Source of the DNA: Acytostelium subglobosum LB1
Taxonomy: Eukaryota; Evosea; Eumycetozoa; Acytosteliales; Acytosteliaceae
Assembly (NCBI RefSeq): GCF_000787575.1
Contig: NW_012236504.1
Location: 124,001 to 188,000, forward strand
Reading direction: 5' to 3'
Length of the DNA stretch: 64,000 bases
Shown here: piece by piece, positions 22,833 through 36,548 of the stretch
Layout: every line of letters starts with the position of its first letter
Numbering within the stretch: the stretch's first letter is position 1
Notes under the pieces: model-generated
What the model was told of the DNA's origin: nothing
Seen by the model: the letters and a program-made list of their open reading frames with translations, nothing else
Database searches by the model: none
Made by a program: the position numbers and the translations under genes

Positions 22833-25800
22833 TTAGGAGGAGTACGTTGATGATGATGATGATGATGATGTTGTTGTTGATGAAGTGTCAGATTCGCTGT
22901 TGTTGGCAACACCACCACCAATCTTGGTGGAACTCAAGAGTTGTTCGCAGGTCTCATCGATCAGAGTCTTATCGGCCCATATGCAACGACGCATACGAGA
23001 GAACTCCTTGGCCCAGGCCTCGGCGACCACTGACATGTCCAACACAGACTCATAAGAACGTTCACGAATCTTGGCATAGTGATGTGGACTCTGGTAAATG
23101 GCAAAGGCTCTATGCAGTGCCTGTACAAAGTCCGTATGCTTGTGTGCTTCGAATGTGAATCCATTTCCTGTCTCGTCAATTTGATTATACTACATATGAT
23201 TGTGATTGAGTGAGTGATGGAGGTCGATCATATGATGTGGACTGACATAACATACCTCGAATACAGTGTCCTTCAAACCACCAGTCTTGAACGCAATGAC
23301 GGGTGTACCAGCGGCAAAGTACTCTTGTTGTACGACACCACTTGGCTCGAACAGTGATGGCATGAGACCAAAGTCTGATCCAAGGTTGACCAAGGCACCA
23401 TCGCTAAAGAATGCATCAGGATCAGCCCAGAATGAGTTGGGGAACTGCTTGGTGAGTGCTTGCATACTCCACGCGCAGCTGCTGGCATATGGATCCTTCA
23501 TGTTGGCCATTCCTCCGACCAACACCTGGATCTTGCCCTGGTAGTGTCCGATCAACTCCCTCATAGCGTTGAGGATCAGATGCACACCCTTCTGCAGCAC
23601 GATTCGTCCAACAAAACTGAAGATTGGTATAGTCTCATCGACAAGGTTGAAGTACTTCTTCTGCAACAGAGCCTTGGCCTCGTGTCTGCTTGTGGCCAGT
23701 GTAGTCAACTGAGTTCTCCTCTCCTTTACACGAATTCCATTGGAGTGTGCTACATTGAATGGTAATGTTAGTGATCGAAGACTTGATCGGATGAGGTGAG
23801 TGATTGGGTGAGCGAGGACATACCGAATGCTTGAGGGAACTGATGGAGAAGGTTGGCCAGGTGTGAGGTCCTCAGCAAGTCGAACAAGTATGATTTGGAT
23901 ACAGTTCCCCAGTTGTTACATGTCAGCAATGCACATCGAGCTAGATTGATTAGAGTGATTGAGTGAGTAAGTGATGTATGAAGAATGATTGATCATGATA
24001 ACACTTACATGCATTGAGGACAGGGACGTGGGAGTGTGGATCCATGATGAGGTCGCGATGCAACTGATGGATCCAGTTGAGGTCATCGTTACCGTCGGGA
24101 TAGATGCGTCCTTGGTAGGCCTCCTCGAGGTTGTGTACAAGATGGAAGAAGGTGGTGCCATTGAACGTTGTACCAAATGCTCCTGCCTTGGCATATCCAG
24201 GCACCAGTCCACAGAACCAATCGTTGGTGACAATGACCGATGGCAACAGTCTGATCTGGCACAGCAACTCTAGTGAGGCCTTAGCAAACAGCACAATGGT
24301 CTTGAGTTGATGTATTGGCGAGCCAGAGTTGTAGGGCGTTGGGAAGTACTCAAAGTGGTGTAGGAAGTGCAGATGCAGACCGCGGTCTGTACCCTCGTGC
24401 ACACCAACCTCCACCTTGTCTGGGCCGACATAAGTGACGACGTTCCTCTGCCACTTGATGCCCTCCTCCTTCTCGAGATAGCCTGTTCGTCCACCCTTGC
24501 CATAGTTGTAGTAGGGTGAGATGATGTGCACCTCGACACCAAGCAGCTGGAGACTGCGTGTGAGCTCGTCAAGCATGACACCGACACCACCAACTGTGGA
24601 GAAACGTCCAATCTCTGGTGTGATAAAGACGATTGGTCCAAGGATGTTTGATTGCAACACCTCCTTGCATATCTTGGGGATTCGCGAGTTGATCAGGCCC
24701 TTCTTGGCGATGGCCTCCAAGTATGAAAGGATCTTGTAGCCCTCGAACTGTGCCTGCTTGGTCATGTTGTACAGCACACCTTGGATGAACGATGCAAAGG
24801 TGCGCTCAGAGTGGCCGGAGAGGTTTGAGAGGATCTCCTCGAGGGCTGTGGCAAACTGGGTGACGCCGGCCTGCAGTCCCTTCTTGAGGATCGAGTAGAT
24901 GAGGTTGTGCGATGGGTCGACGTCGTCAGCAAGCAGTTGCTTGAGACGAATCATACTGTGCTCGTACAGTACACGAACGGCTGCCGGTGAGTTGACCTGA
25001 TGGAACACGCCCCAACAGATCGAGGAGAAGCCAGGAACTGAGACAAAGTGCTTCTCGTACAACAATTCTTGCAGACTGAGGTACTGGGGTGGGTTGCTCG
25101 GGTTGATTAGGTCGACCATGCGGTAGATGGTCTCAGTGGTGGAGATACGCGCCAATGGACTGCAGTCAACGTAGAACTCAGTGTCGTGGTTGTCAAAGTT
25201 GATGGCAATGATGGCCAGCTCGTCGCCAGAGAAACGAGCAAAGCCAAACACGCGGTCGTGCCAACCGGCGGCGTGGTAGCATAGCAGTGGGATCATACCA
25301 CCGCGACGCAGCAGCGTGTGATTCTTGCGAAGTGTGACACGATGCGAGTAATGTCCGTTGATCTGAGGGTATTGCAGTTGGTAGGGTGTGGACGACATTC
25401 CGACCTTGACACGCGATGAGTGGATGTCCACGTGGTAGTACCAGCCAGACTGCTCGCCAATGTATGTGATGGGGATCTCGGGCAAGAAGAAGAGGGCGTC
25501 GACGGCGGCCCAGGCACCAGCGTTGTATATCTGCAGTGGGTAGGGTGTGTGATGGGTGGACGACGGGAATAGGATGATGGAGTTCTGTGGATATGTGGAC
25601 ATACGCATCTCGTAGTACTCGTACAACGCCTTGACGCTCTGTCGTTGGCGCAGGTCAAACACTATGCCGTCCTTGCTGATGCCCTTGTCAAAGACTGAGG
25701 CGAGGGCGCGTGGGATGGCACTGCTGTATGGCACCAGTCCCGAGATGATTGAGTGAAGCTCTCGCTCCCAGTACACCTCGGCAAGGAAGACGAATTGGGG

Positions 25801-28800
25801 GAAGCGGTTCCACACCTCGCGCGTCATCTTGATAAACAGTGGATTGGGATAGAAGGGCGTGGACTGCTTTGGTGAGGGCGGGGTCGTGCCCCAATAGCCA
25901 AAGTTACGGCCCTCCTCGCTCGGGTTCATGACGATTTCACCGTCAAAGATCTGTTGATTGGTGAAGTGCGGCAGGTCGTCAGAGTCCAGGCGGTAGAGCT
26001 CGTCGAGGTTGGCGCGGAACAGCAGCGGACAGGTATGTCCACTGTCGATGCGCACGCCATCCACTCCTCGCTCGCCCCAGTGAAGCGTCTCCTCCACCCA
26101 CATGTCCCATACGGATTGCTTGCGGAAGTTCATCATGACGACGTCGGGCCAGGTGATCTCGACACTGTCTGTGCCCTCCAGACGACTCAGCTGACCCTTG
26201 TGATCCAGTGTGTGTACGATGCTGCCATTGTACTTCCTGTGAGCCATCTTGGATGACAGTCTTGCGGTCGAATCAATGACAATCTTGATGCCCAGTTGCT
26301 TGGCCTTGGTCACCAAGGTGTTGAACAGTGGGATGCCTCCAAGTGAGCGATTGGGCAGGTCACGGTCGGTCGGACAGAATGGATGAGCCTGCGACACCTT
26401 CTCCAGGATGCCCATAACATAGAGTGTGGTTACGCCGTCCTTGTGGTACTTGTCCAGTGCGTCGATCAGACTTTGGATGTTGCCCTTCTTTGATATCTCT
26501 CCTCTGTACGGGTCCCAGATGGCGTCCTGCAGGTCGACCCAGACCTCGTGCATGATCTCCTCACGCAGCTTGGGATGAACAATGAAACGACCCTGTATCA
26601 GAAGGTCGTTGGTGACGCCCACTGGAACTGTTGGGGTGGGCGACGAGTAGGTCTTGAGCCTGTACGACTGGTGATCAAAGGGAACGAACTGGCCATTGGA
26701 CTGAAGCTCGGCAAAGCGCCAGTCATAGTAACCAGCACGGTGGAACGATGTGGATGCTTCGAATGTCAGTTTGGTGCCCTCGACACGTGGCTTGTGCTTG
26801 GAGAACAGTGTCACGGTGGCCGAAACAGGCAGTCCGAGCGACACCTTGGTTGTGGGTGGCATCGTGGTCAGCAGGTACACACGCTTCAACACCTCCTCTG
26901 GTAGAACTTGCTCGAGCTCCAGCTCAACCTTGAAAGCATCACCAATGCAACGGATCACGGGCTTGAGGGGTGAGTCCACCTGCCAGTTATGAGAGTCGTA
27001 CACGACGTTTAGCAGCTTGACGGCTTCCTGTCGCACGCTCGCCGCGGCATGGCCAAGGAGTCCGATGGCCAGCTTCTCGACAAGCTTCAATGATGACCTG
27101 TGCTGGATGGATATCAAGAAGAACACCTCCTCCATGATCTTCTTCATGAGGCGCAGCGACTCGGCCTCCTCCTCAGCCGATACGACTTGCAGTACACCTG
27201 GTTGTGGACCGGTCGTGGGCGGGAACTTGCGTCGCAGGTTGACAAAGGTGTCGCGGTACTCAAGGTACTTCTTGCCCGACCATATCTTGTTGGGGTACTC
27301 GCAGAGGATGGCTGTGGCGAACTTGGCCGCAATCTCCTCGTGATGATTGACGTTGACCAGCTTTGATCCAGTTGAAGTAGATTGGGTCGACCCAAGTCGA
27401 TGTCTTGCTCTCGATCGTCTCCGTCATACGTTTGTTGATGCAGTTAATCAACTTGGACTCGAGGTAGTAGTCTAGACGTCCATACGATCGCTCGACCATC
27501 AACAGCGCGCGCAGGTCCAGGTTGACGCCGTCCGAGATGGTCTTCTCCGTCTCGGCACTCACAGGTGTCTGTGTCACATCGCTCGTCCAATATATTGAGA
27601 TGTCCAACCACTCTGATAGTGTCTGCTCCATCTTGCCAGTGATCTCAGCAATCGACTGTGGCGCGATGGATATGGTTGGAGGTGCATTGTGAGTGGCCTT
27701 GAACGAACTACTCGCAGGTACCATTGTGTCGATGGTTGGCGCGGGCTCGGTGGGAGGTGGTGCCTGGACAACAGTGACCAAGGGTACGTTTGAGGAGGGC
27801 GCAGGTGGGAACATGGTGGATGTGCTACCACTCAGTGTGAGTGGCACTTGCTGCGTGTTCGTGACGATGGGCATGGATATGGGCATGGGTGGTGGGATCA
27901 ATTGGGAATTGTCCACAAGGATACTACTTCCAATTGGGGATGCCGATGGCATTTGGTGTGGCATGGTCTGCACGCGAGTCGATGGCGAGATTGACATTGA
28001 CGCTGTTTGATTGACAATACCATCAAAGGAGGGTGGTCCTCGCGAGGACACGGTTGGGAAGAACGACTCGGTAAGTCTGGTTGGTGGGAGGCCAGAGGGT
28101 GACTGAGTTGGCATGTCAAAGGTGGCGCGGAAGTTTGATCCGGCACTGCCCTGGTATGAGGATGGCATAGTAGGGAGGGTGGTGGCCGGTGACACTACTC
28201 CGGTCATGCTGTTGACAGCAATGGCGGGAGTGGGCTGCGAGCCGATCTGGAAGGCTGAGCTCGACGACTGGCTCAGCGCATGGCCCACTGGGAAACGGTT
28301 CTGGAAGTTGGGAATGGGAATTGAGTTGGGGTACTCTGAGCCGTCTGGGAGCAGGACGGGATCGGTCTCGAACTGACTGGGTAGCTTGTTCATATTGGGG
28401 TTGTTTGGGACGTACTCCTGTTGTTGTGTGGCCAGCTTCTCCTGCTGCTGGACGCGATCGAGTTGTTCCTTCAGTCCCTTTGTCAGCGCCGACTCCTTTG
28501 GGCTGTTGGCCATCAGTGCGGCCAATGAAAACGAGGGCGAAGGCGCGGGCGTGGGCTGACTACTCGTGCCGCTGTTGTTGTTCTTGAATGAACTCTTTGA
28601 AACGACGAATGATGATGGTGGTGGCGACGTTGGCGCGGTCTTGTTGCCACCAGAGGACTCGGAGGCCTTGGGCGAGTTCAATGAAGCTGCGCCTGTTTGT
28701 GTTGTTGGAATCGTCTCCTTCAGGATTGGCGATGTGACTATTGGTGTAATTGGGGTCGACTTGATCTCGGGGTGGCCGCCATTGACATTGCGGTCCGGCT

Positions 28801-29539
28801 TGCTTGTGAGTGAGTTGGAGGATAGCGACACGTTGCTGAACTGCTTCTTGTCCCTGAGTCCATCCAACACGTTGCCCTTGTGCTCGCTGCTGGACTTTGA
28901 ACTTGCCAGCTTCTTTAACAGTTGCTGGTGCAGGCCGCTCTGTAACAGGGACTGATGTATCTTGAGAATGAGGCTCGACCAGTTGACCTTGACCGATCGC
29001 TCACCTGCCGCCTGGACATGCTTGCAGCGACCGCCGCTCGGGACGGGCACGCCGCCCGGTCCAAAGAAAGGCTCTATTCCATCTATGGACTCGCCCAGTG
29101 CCGCATCGGGATCGTCGGACGAGCAGACTGCCAGATCAATGGTGAAGCTGCCGTCCGCCAACGACGAGGATTGGGTTGCGATGTGCTTGGCAACCATCTT
29201 TCGAACGATGTCCAGGATGGTGGCGCACTTGTTCTCATAGTCGGAGCTGGTGGGCAGTGTAACTGTTGGTGCAGGGCCGTTCGCCGAGTTGAGTGTCGGT
29301 GAATGTGTTGTATCTGGTGTCATCGATCGCAGATCAGACATGTTGTCCAGCAGTACAAGTGATATCGGTAGCTTGACCTTTGGCAACGTTGTATCACTAC
29401 CACTGCCAGTGGAGGCAGGTGACAACTGTTGTTGTTGTTTCTTGTCGGTAGTGGTTATTGGCGATATCACAGGCACCTCTTCATTGAGCACCTGCAATAT
29501 TAACTCATCTATGTTCATCATTCTGTTGAGTTGATACAC
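22833..29539 (-). CDS. Giant GH13-GT5 glucan synthase (amylase-like plus starch/glycogen synthase domains)
   Basis: Exons are 29539-24009, 23940-23824, 23749-23256 and 23189-22833. The first ~700 residues are Ser/Pro/Thr-rich and unrecognised. A GH13 module follows with GVRIDSGH (nucleophile Asp) and FLAEVYWE (acid/base Glu); the third catalytic Asp (NHD in amylases) appears as THH. Next is a GT5 module opening with TVGGVGV (in place of KxGGL) and ending with LFEPSGVVQQEY...GTPVIAFKTGGLKDTV. The two modules together recall alpha-1,3-glucan synthases of fungi, but no membrane spans are seen. The frame shifts by one base near 27360 with no intron signals there, most likely an assembly error. 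In-frame ATGs at 29521 and 29518 are alternative starts. Product linkage is unknown. Confidence 0.8.
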
Positions 29540-30335
29540 ACAAGTAAGTATAAGTTGTTGTATTAGCCTTCGTCGGTAACATACATACCTTCACTTTCAC
29601 TTCTCTCTTACTCTAAAGATGAGTTGAGTGAATGATGTGTTTGTTGTTGAACAAAGATGATTATGATTAGGTTTATAAGATGGAGATATGATTGATTGAT
29701 TGAATGAGTTATGAAGTTGAATGTAAGTGTCAATGAGAGCTGAGATGAGACTGACTGACTGTCTTTGTCTCGTCCAGATGTCCTTGTGGATCTATTGGTG
29801 GTGTGGTGGTCTCAAGCAAAGGCCTTGCTCTTCACTCACTAATAAACTTGCAAGTGACATAGGATACCAAAGGCTCCCTTCAAACACACTCTGTCTCATT
29901 AATTAAATTAAAGTTATTGTTGTTGGTGTGAGGTGGAAGTGTGGGTTGGTGAAGTTAGTTGACAGTGATTTTGATCTGTTTTCCCATTTATGGGGGTCTA
30001 ATCGGTGTGTTGTGTCTCCACACCTTTGAACTTGATCTAATCTCTGTGTGGTGAAGTTGTCCATCATTCATTGGTATCCAAACTTTATCTCTAAAGCAGC
30101 AAGGATTAAGTCATAAACAATTAATTGTATTTATAATAATTCATATATGAACTGATTGAATGATTGAACGAATGATTGAATGATTGAACGAATGATTGAA
30201 CGAATGATTGAACGAGTGATTGACAATGAACGAATGAATACAAGAATTGGAATGTTGTTACTTTCTTTTGATTTATGTAAATAACTCAAAGTGTTGTTGA
30301 AAGAAGAATGAATGAATGAAGTTGATAGAGTGGAT
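29540..30335. other. Spacer upstream of the glucan synthase, with a minisatellite
   Basis: About 800 bp lie between the glucan synthase start and the LNR gene end, both on the minus strand. No convincing frame is present. The stretch contains AT-rich promoter-like sequence and a 12-bp tandem repeat at about 30150-30240. Confidence 0.6.
30150..30240 (+). repeat. Minisatellite with GATTGAACGAAT unit
   Basis: About seven slightly varying copies of a 12-base unit (GATTGAACGAAT, also GATTGAATGATT) stand in a row. It looks like an expanded derivative of the GATT/AATC repeat common in this genome. Confidence 0.8.
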
Positions 30336-32158
30336 TTAAAGTAATGATAGAGTAGTTATCGTTATGAAGAGTAGTGTAAGATGTAGACTGGAGAAGCCAT
30401 TTGAGAGTAGTTTGTATCCACTGTTGGGCTTGGCACCACCGATCATCATTGAACAGTCCGTGTCGGTGAACTGGCTAGACATACAATCAACCGTGGACGT
30501 GTCCACGCCCTGGACGCCATCGCACGCCGTCTTGTACCGCATGCACACGTCGCGACAGAGTGGCTTCACTCGCTGGCCATCCCTCGCACGGCATGCAGCC
30601 GCTGGAGCAGACGTACGCCGCCTGCATGTTGTAGCAGTCGACCTCTGACGGTGACTTTGGCTTGTTGGCGATCAGACGCGAGGTCATCAAAGAGTTGGCA
30701 GCGCTACAGGACTGCGCCGATGCGACACCCGTCACGTTCTGCGGGATCACACAGTGATCGATGCCAGCTGGCACCTTCTCACAGACTGAGGTCGTTGAGT
30801 TGCAGTCACCGCTGTCCCACTTGCAGTTGACCGTGTTACATTCGACGTTGCAGTGTCCGTTGCCGAGCATCGATGGCACACACTTTGGCTCGCAGCGAGT
30901 GCCGTTGGCGAGGCCGTCACAGTCACCGCCATCAAAGTTGCAATCCTTGACGTTGCACTTCTCCATGCACCAGTTGTCGCCGACCATGCTGATCGGACAG
31001 CCTGGCGCACACTCTGTTCCGTTGAGTCCGGCGTCACGGCAGTCGCCACCATCGAACAGACAGGCCTTGATGTAGCAGGCCATGTCACAGACACCATTGC
31101 TTATCATTGTGTTGTTACATCCTGCGTGACAATCAGCCACCACAGTTGGAGCCATTGAGCAGTCGCCTCCATCAAACTGACAGGCCTTATTGTAGCAATC
31201 CGGATCACATTCTCCATCTCCAATGAATGTCTTGTAGCATTTAGGTGCACAGAACATTGAGTCTATCATTCATCCATTCATTCGTTAGTATCTCTGGCCC
31301 AATCAATCAATCAATCAATCTTGGTTGGTTACTTACTATCTGAAGCGCTGGCAAAGGCACAATCACCTCCATCGAAGGAGCATTCGCGTACTTGGCAGGC
31401 AATGTCACAGACCTTGTTGGAGATCATACCGAAGGTGCATCCAGGACTACACTCCTTTCCAGCCAAATTGCAATCACCTCCATCAAACATACATTCAGTG
31501 ACATTGCAACGCAGTGAACATACAGTATCGAACATCATCGCTTTAAGACAACCGGCAGCACACTCACTTGGCAGCTTTCGATCACAATCACCATTGTCAA
31601 AGTCGCACTGTGCTACATTGCAAGCACTATCACACACTCTATCACCGCGCATCTTATCACGGCAACCTGGTGCACATTGGGCTGTTCCAATTTGATGAGT
31701 TAGTAAGTATGAATGATTGATTGAGGACGAGTGATTGATTGAAAATACCTGGCAAAGTTGAGTTTGTTGGACCATGATTACAATCACCTTTGTCGAGTTG
31801 ACAATCAGTGTTGTGGCACTCTGGATCACATATTCCATCACCGAGCCAACTTAGTCGACATCCAGGCATACAGAAATCTAATGAAACTTTGTTAGTTCAA
31901 TCATTCACTCGATCACATCATTTAGGAGAACTTACGATTTATAGGTCTTTGTGGACAATCTCCATTGTCATTCTGACATTGAGGTACACTACATTCAATA
32001 TCACAATATCCATCACCTATCCATGACTTTGGACATCCAGGTGCACAAAGTTCATCTGCATCAACATATGCTATTGTAATTGATAATAACAGTAGGATAC
32101 CTGAAACAAGCTTCCAAACTGTTGTCGTTGTTCTACTATTCCTAAATTGATCAGACAT
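30336..32158 (-). CDS. GPI-anchored surface protein with many Lin-12/Notch-type repeats
   Basis: Exons are 32158-31936, 31877-31749, 31681-31337 and 31262-30336. A signal peptide (hydrophobic stretch [14 protein letters not shown]) starts the protein. About ten LNR-like units follow with the pattern C.pgC....GDg.Cd..C....C..DgGDC, which binds calcium in Notch LNRs. The C-terminal region has a different Cys pattern ([12 protein letters not shown]). It ends in a small-residue site and a hydrophobic tail ([14 protein letters not shown]) typical of a GPI signal. The frame shifts by one base near 30580 without splice signals, so this is probably an assembly error. The role is unknown; adhesion or prey contact is a guess. 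Confidence 0.75.
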
Positions 32159-32746
32159 TGAATCTCTTTTTGTCTGTCTAGACTATAAATAAATAAATAA
32201 ATAAATATTTCTGCAACAATATTGATAATAATAATACCAAACTACAATACAATACGATACCCGACTACACCTTAAAGTCATCATACAATTGACATGTATT
32301 CATTAAACAATGACTGGACACATCCAGAAGAGTTGGAAACTCACCACACCCCACAATCAATCATATTCATCAACTCTTCTGACTTGTTTGTTCATCACAT
32401 TATGATGTGTGTGTTGGATAATTGATGTGTTCGGACAATGATATGAAGGGGATGAACACACTCTCATGTGATTGGACAATCCAATAAATGAAGTTCGACC
32501 CTTTATATATATAATTAGGTTGTAGTGATTGATTGATGTTGGACCTAAGCTTCAACACAAGTGTGTTTATTGGTCCTTTCGTATCCATTCCAACTTCCAT
32601 CCCTTGTCTAGACATGTCATTGGTCAAATCATTAATAACTGATTGGATGTGGACTTCAAAAGTTAATAACTTTGAAAATGGAACTGATCATGAGGGGAAG
32701 GCGATTTATTTATTATATATATTATTACGTTTGACGGGATTGATGA
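32159..32746. other. Spacer between the LNR gene and the duplicated gene pair
   Basis: Contains ATAAATAAAT runs just upstream of the LNR start and otherwise A/T-rich DNA. A plus-strand frame at 32533-32829 overlaps the 3' end of the neighbouring gene and looks like chance. No RNA gene was recognised. Confidence 0.55.
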
Positions 32747-35700
32747 TTATATCCGCTGGAAGAATCCACATCTTTTGGAAGGTTGGAAACCGATTGTTTG
32801 GAATGCATCCACTAATAAACTTTGATTAAATCGATAGATTGTCGCTCTTGGGAAATCCTTTGTTTGATTATAAGGTGAATAATCAGTGATATACATTGAT
32901 ATATTACAAATGTTGTTGAACGATTGGCATCCAAGATGCTTGGCCATCCTGTCCAAGTGATGCTTGAGTGAATTGATTCCATTGCATGCATGTAACAACT
33001 CAATCTTATCAATATTGAATAATAAGTTGAGTGTTTTGAATGACCATAATGATGATGATGATGATGATGTTGGATTGAGAACTGGAGCGACACATTTGAT
33101 GTCTGGAAGGGAAAGAGTAAGGGTCTCCAATCTTTTGAGTTGTGTTAATGCCTCACATAGTCTCTTGGCAACATCCTCTGGAAAATGATGGCGAGGTTCA
33201 GGTTGAATGTCCAATCTGAGCTCAACTAAATTGATAAACATGGGAATACAGACCATGTTGTTGGAAAGGGTCCCGAATTGGTAATAACTGCAAAACATCA
33301 TCACACTCAATGTTGTGATGTTATCCAGTCCACCATCATTATGAGTCTCAATCATATTGCCGCCCAAATTTTCCAGATTCACATTGATCTCAAAGGTCGT
33401 GTTGGGTGTGATGGGCTTGGGTATTGATCCAGAATCCAATTTAAATGAGTACTCAATCTTTTGAATCGATGGACGGTCCTTGACATTGTGGTCGTGCAGT
33501 ATGTTAATTGTGTGATCATCCATATAACTTGAATTACTACTCGGATCACGTAGTTTGGAGTCAACAAACTTGATATGAGTGATGTTTGGAGCATTGACAT
33601 GGTGAAAGTTGACGATTCTCTCATCGTCACTCCAACTGAATGGGACAATCAATGACTCGAGACGCTCCAAACATTCTGGTTCCAGTGCCTCAGGGAGGAA
33701 CCACAGTTGATCCAAATGAATGTGAAGTGGTGGATTGCGCAAGAGACAGAACTCTGATCCAATGTGTTCGATGTACTTGTTAATGGGCAATGTTGTGATC
33801 ACATTGTTTGAGAGCACCGTGCTCACTGATCCATGGAATTGTTTGGAGACCATCGATAACATCAACAACCAATCGGTATCCAAGTCAACTTGATCATCGA
33901 GTATGATCATCTTGACAATGTGTGTGATGAGCAGTGGTGGAAGTGATGGGATGATGTTGGTCCAAGGCGCATCCTCCCACTCTTCATGTTCGGGTCTAAA
34001 CCTCCATCGTGCCAGACCACGGGCGCTGTTCTCCCAAATGATTGAATGATGCTTGAATTGTTTGAATGATTGTTTGTGAGTGATAAACTCTGGATGCTGA
34101 GTGTCCACTCTCTCCATCATACGTCGCTTATGACTTTGATATTCAGTAATATTTCGGTCGCCAATCTTGAACTTATGCTTGAGATATTGATATGCTGCGG
34201 CAGGATGTAACTTTGGTTCCAGTGTCGTGTCCATCAACAATCTCTCCAAAACTGCCGGTGGCTCGGCACCACAGTCGTAATCCATATCTTGGTTGATGTT
34301 TGGCTCAAACATCATCATGTTGTCAATGAGTGTGATCCACATTGAAGAGAGATTGCTTGGGTTGGAGTTGACAAATCCATGCAAGTCCTTCGTACTTGGA
34401 TGTTGGGTTCCATTCACCATCATGTCGATTATATCATTGATAAATTGTTCGCCAACAAGATAGCCTCGTTCATTGCACTTGCCAAGTAAATGATAATTGT
34501 TCGGTGATGTGATCGAGAGCATGTGATTGTCAAACAAATGTTTGATCTCTGTTGGGTACTTCTCCATCAACTCATCTGTGAGGAGTTGCTCTGAGTTACA
34601 GATACTAATCAGATGGGTGATGGCCAGCCGAATGAAATTGATTGATTGTCGATGCGACATCTCGAATAGAGCAACTGACGCGAGGATGATGACTTGAACT
34701 CCCTCAATGTTTGAGTCGAATACTCTGTTCCAATTAATGAGTTCATTGAGATTGGTAACCATGTGGAAGACATCCTGTCCATTCTCTGAGCACAGTCTTA
34801 GACAACGACCGATGCCAACTAGTAGCTCCGATATCTCAGTGTGGCACATATCCTTTTTCCTTGCAAGGTAATCACCTACTTTTGAATGATACTGGTCGAA
34901 ATAATGAGTGAGTGAGTGATAGATAGATCACAACATCGTTGCGAGTATACCTGCCGTATGTACTTACTTCTGGATACTCGAGGCCAAGACTCATGATCAG
35001 TGTCTTCTTGTTGGGTTTGTCAAGATTGTGCAAACAATGATCGAAACAGGATTGGAATGATCGAATGAATGGGTAGAACATTGAGAATCGGCTGTTGATA
35101 TAGTGCTGATTGAACAACATGTCAATCATCAATTGTTGATTCCTATCCTCATCAATCACTTCATTACCCAACTTCATAAGAGTGGGGATGAAGACATTAT
35201 TACTTCCATGTTGATAATACTCTGCTTCAGACACAACGAGGCTGTATGAATGAGTGAGTGAATGAGATGGTGTAAGTGAGTTAGTGAGTGACGGGTGGAT
35301 GGATGACTGGATGGATGGATGCGTGACAGCTTACTCAAAGAGTTCTTGCTTGTGGGGTACAAGGTGGACTGGAAGTACTATTCTTTCTTTGAGTCCAAGA
35401 TATCTGAGCTTGATGTCTTTGGACGTCGAAGGCGAGAAGAACCATCGATTGAGTCGATCATTGATCATGCCACGTCTTTGTCCTTGATGTTCATCACAAA
35501 ATGCTTGAACAATATTGTCATAACCATTGTTGTCAAGATGAATATAGTTTATCATCAAGTTGATGTATTGTTCAAAGAGATGATCGATTCGCTCTTGGTT
35601 GTGTGTGGCACGCAGAGGTGTCAACAAAATGTTGAGGAATGATTGATCGACCAACACCATGTATGACCAATGTCGCTCCTTAATGGCTGTGTCCAGATGT

Positions 35701-36548
35701 GACAGTGCATAATCATGTGATACATCCCTGTTCAACAACTTGCTGACCAAATCATACACTCCATTTGCTTTAGAGTGTTCAACTTTATATTGATTTCCCA
35801 GCATCTGAATGGGATGGATGGATGGTGGATGTTAGTCACTCACTCATTCAATAATTCAATCATTCAATCATCCATCATATAGCTACATACCTTGGAAATG
35901 AGTGGCAAGAAGGCATTGATGAAGTAGTCTTGATTGAGTGATGGAGGTGGTGTTGCCAGTGCCACAGACAGCGCATCTATCAGCTCTTTGCAATGCCAAA
36001 AATACTTGAGGTAATTGGTCATCTCCTCCACGATATCGTCCAGTAGTCCAATATTATGACTAGGACCAACCGACATCTTCATCTTGTCACTTTGTCGTGG
36101 TTTGACCTTTGGATGGATGGTAGGTGCTGCCGCACTATATGTATCCTGTCCAACGATATCCAACTCATAGACCACGATGTACCCTTTGATCGTGAACTTG
36201 AACCTCTGCAGTCTCACATTGATTGACATCTTTGGTTCATTTTGTTGAGCCATCTCATACTCTCTCAGGAGTTGATGTGGAGGACCATCATTCACTCCAG
36301 CTTGAAAGAATATTGCTGGAACAAAGTGTTTGCCATTGGACAGTAACATACTATGAGTGTGTATCTGAGTCAGTCATCCAATCAATCAATCAATCAATCA
36401 AATATACATACCTCACTCTGTTATGTTGTTGATTAATAGATGCCTTGTCTGCACAGAGATGAGATGTTAGTGTGTAGAAGATATCATTACCATTTGAGTG
36501 TGCAAGCCTCTGAAGTAAGCATTGGTCCAATGTATCTGATGTGATCAT
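32747..36548 (-). CDS. RPA70N-like OB fold fused to an F-box-like/LRR-like protein, copy A
   Basis: Exons are 36548-36412, 36350-35891, 35804-35335, 35241-34968 and 34891-32747, giving 1161 codons. Residues 1-115 resemble the N-terminal OB fold of replication protein A large subunit: TSDTLDQCLL at the start, then RSMLLSNGKHFVPAIFF, INVRLQRFKFTIKG and YIVVYELDIVG. The middle is helical and unrecognised. An F-box-like motif (SLPPLLITHIVKMIIL...LLMLSMVSKQFHG) lies near residue 760, with leucine-rich, LRR-like segments to the end. Its downstream neighbour on the same strand is a close paralogue with the same intron positions. The combination suggests an adaptor that joins a peptide- or DNA-binding OB fold to ubiquitin ligation, but this is inference. 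Confidence 0.7.
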
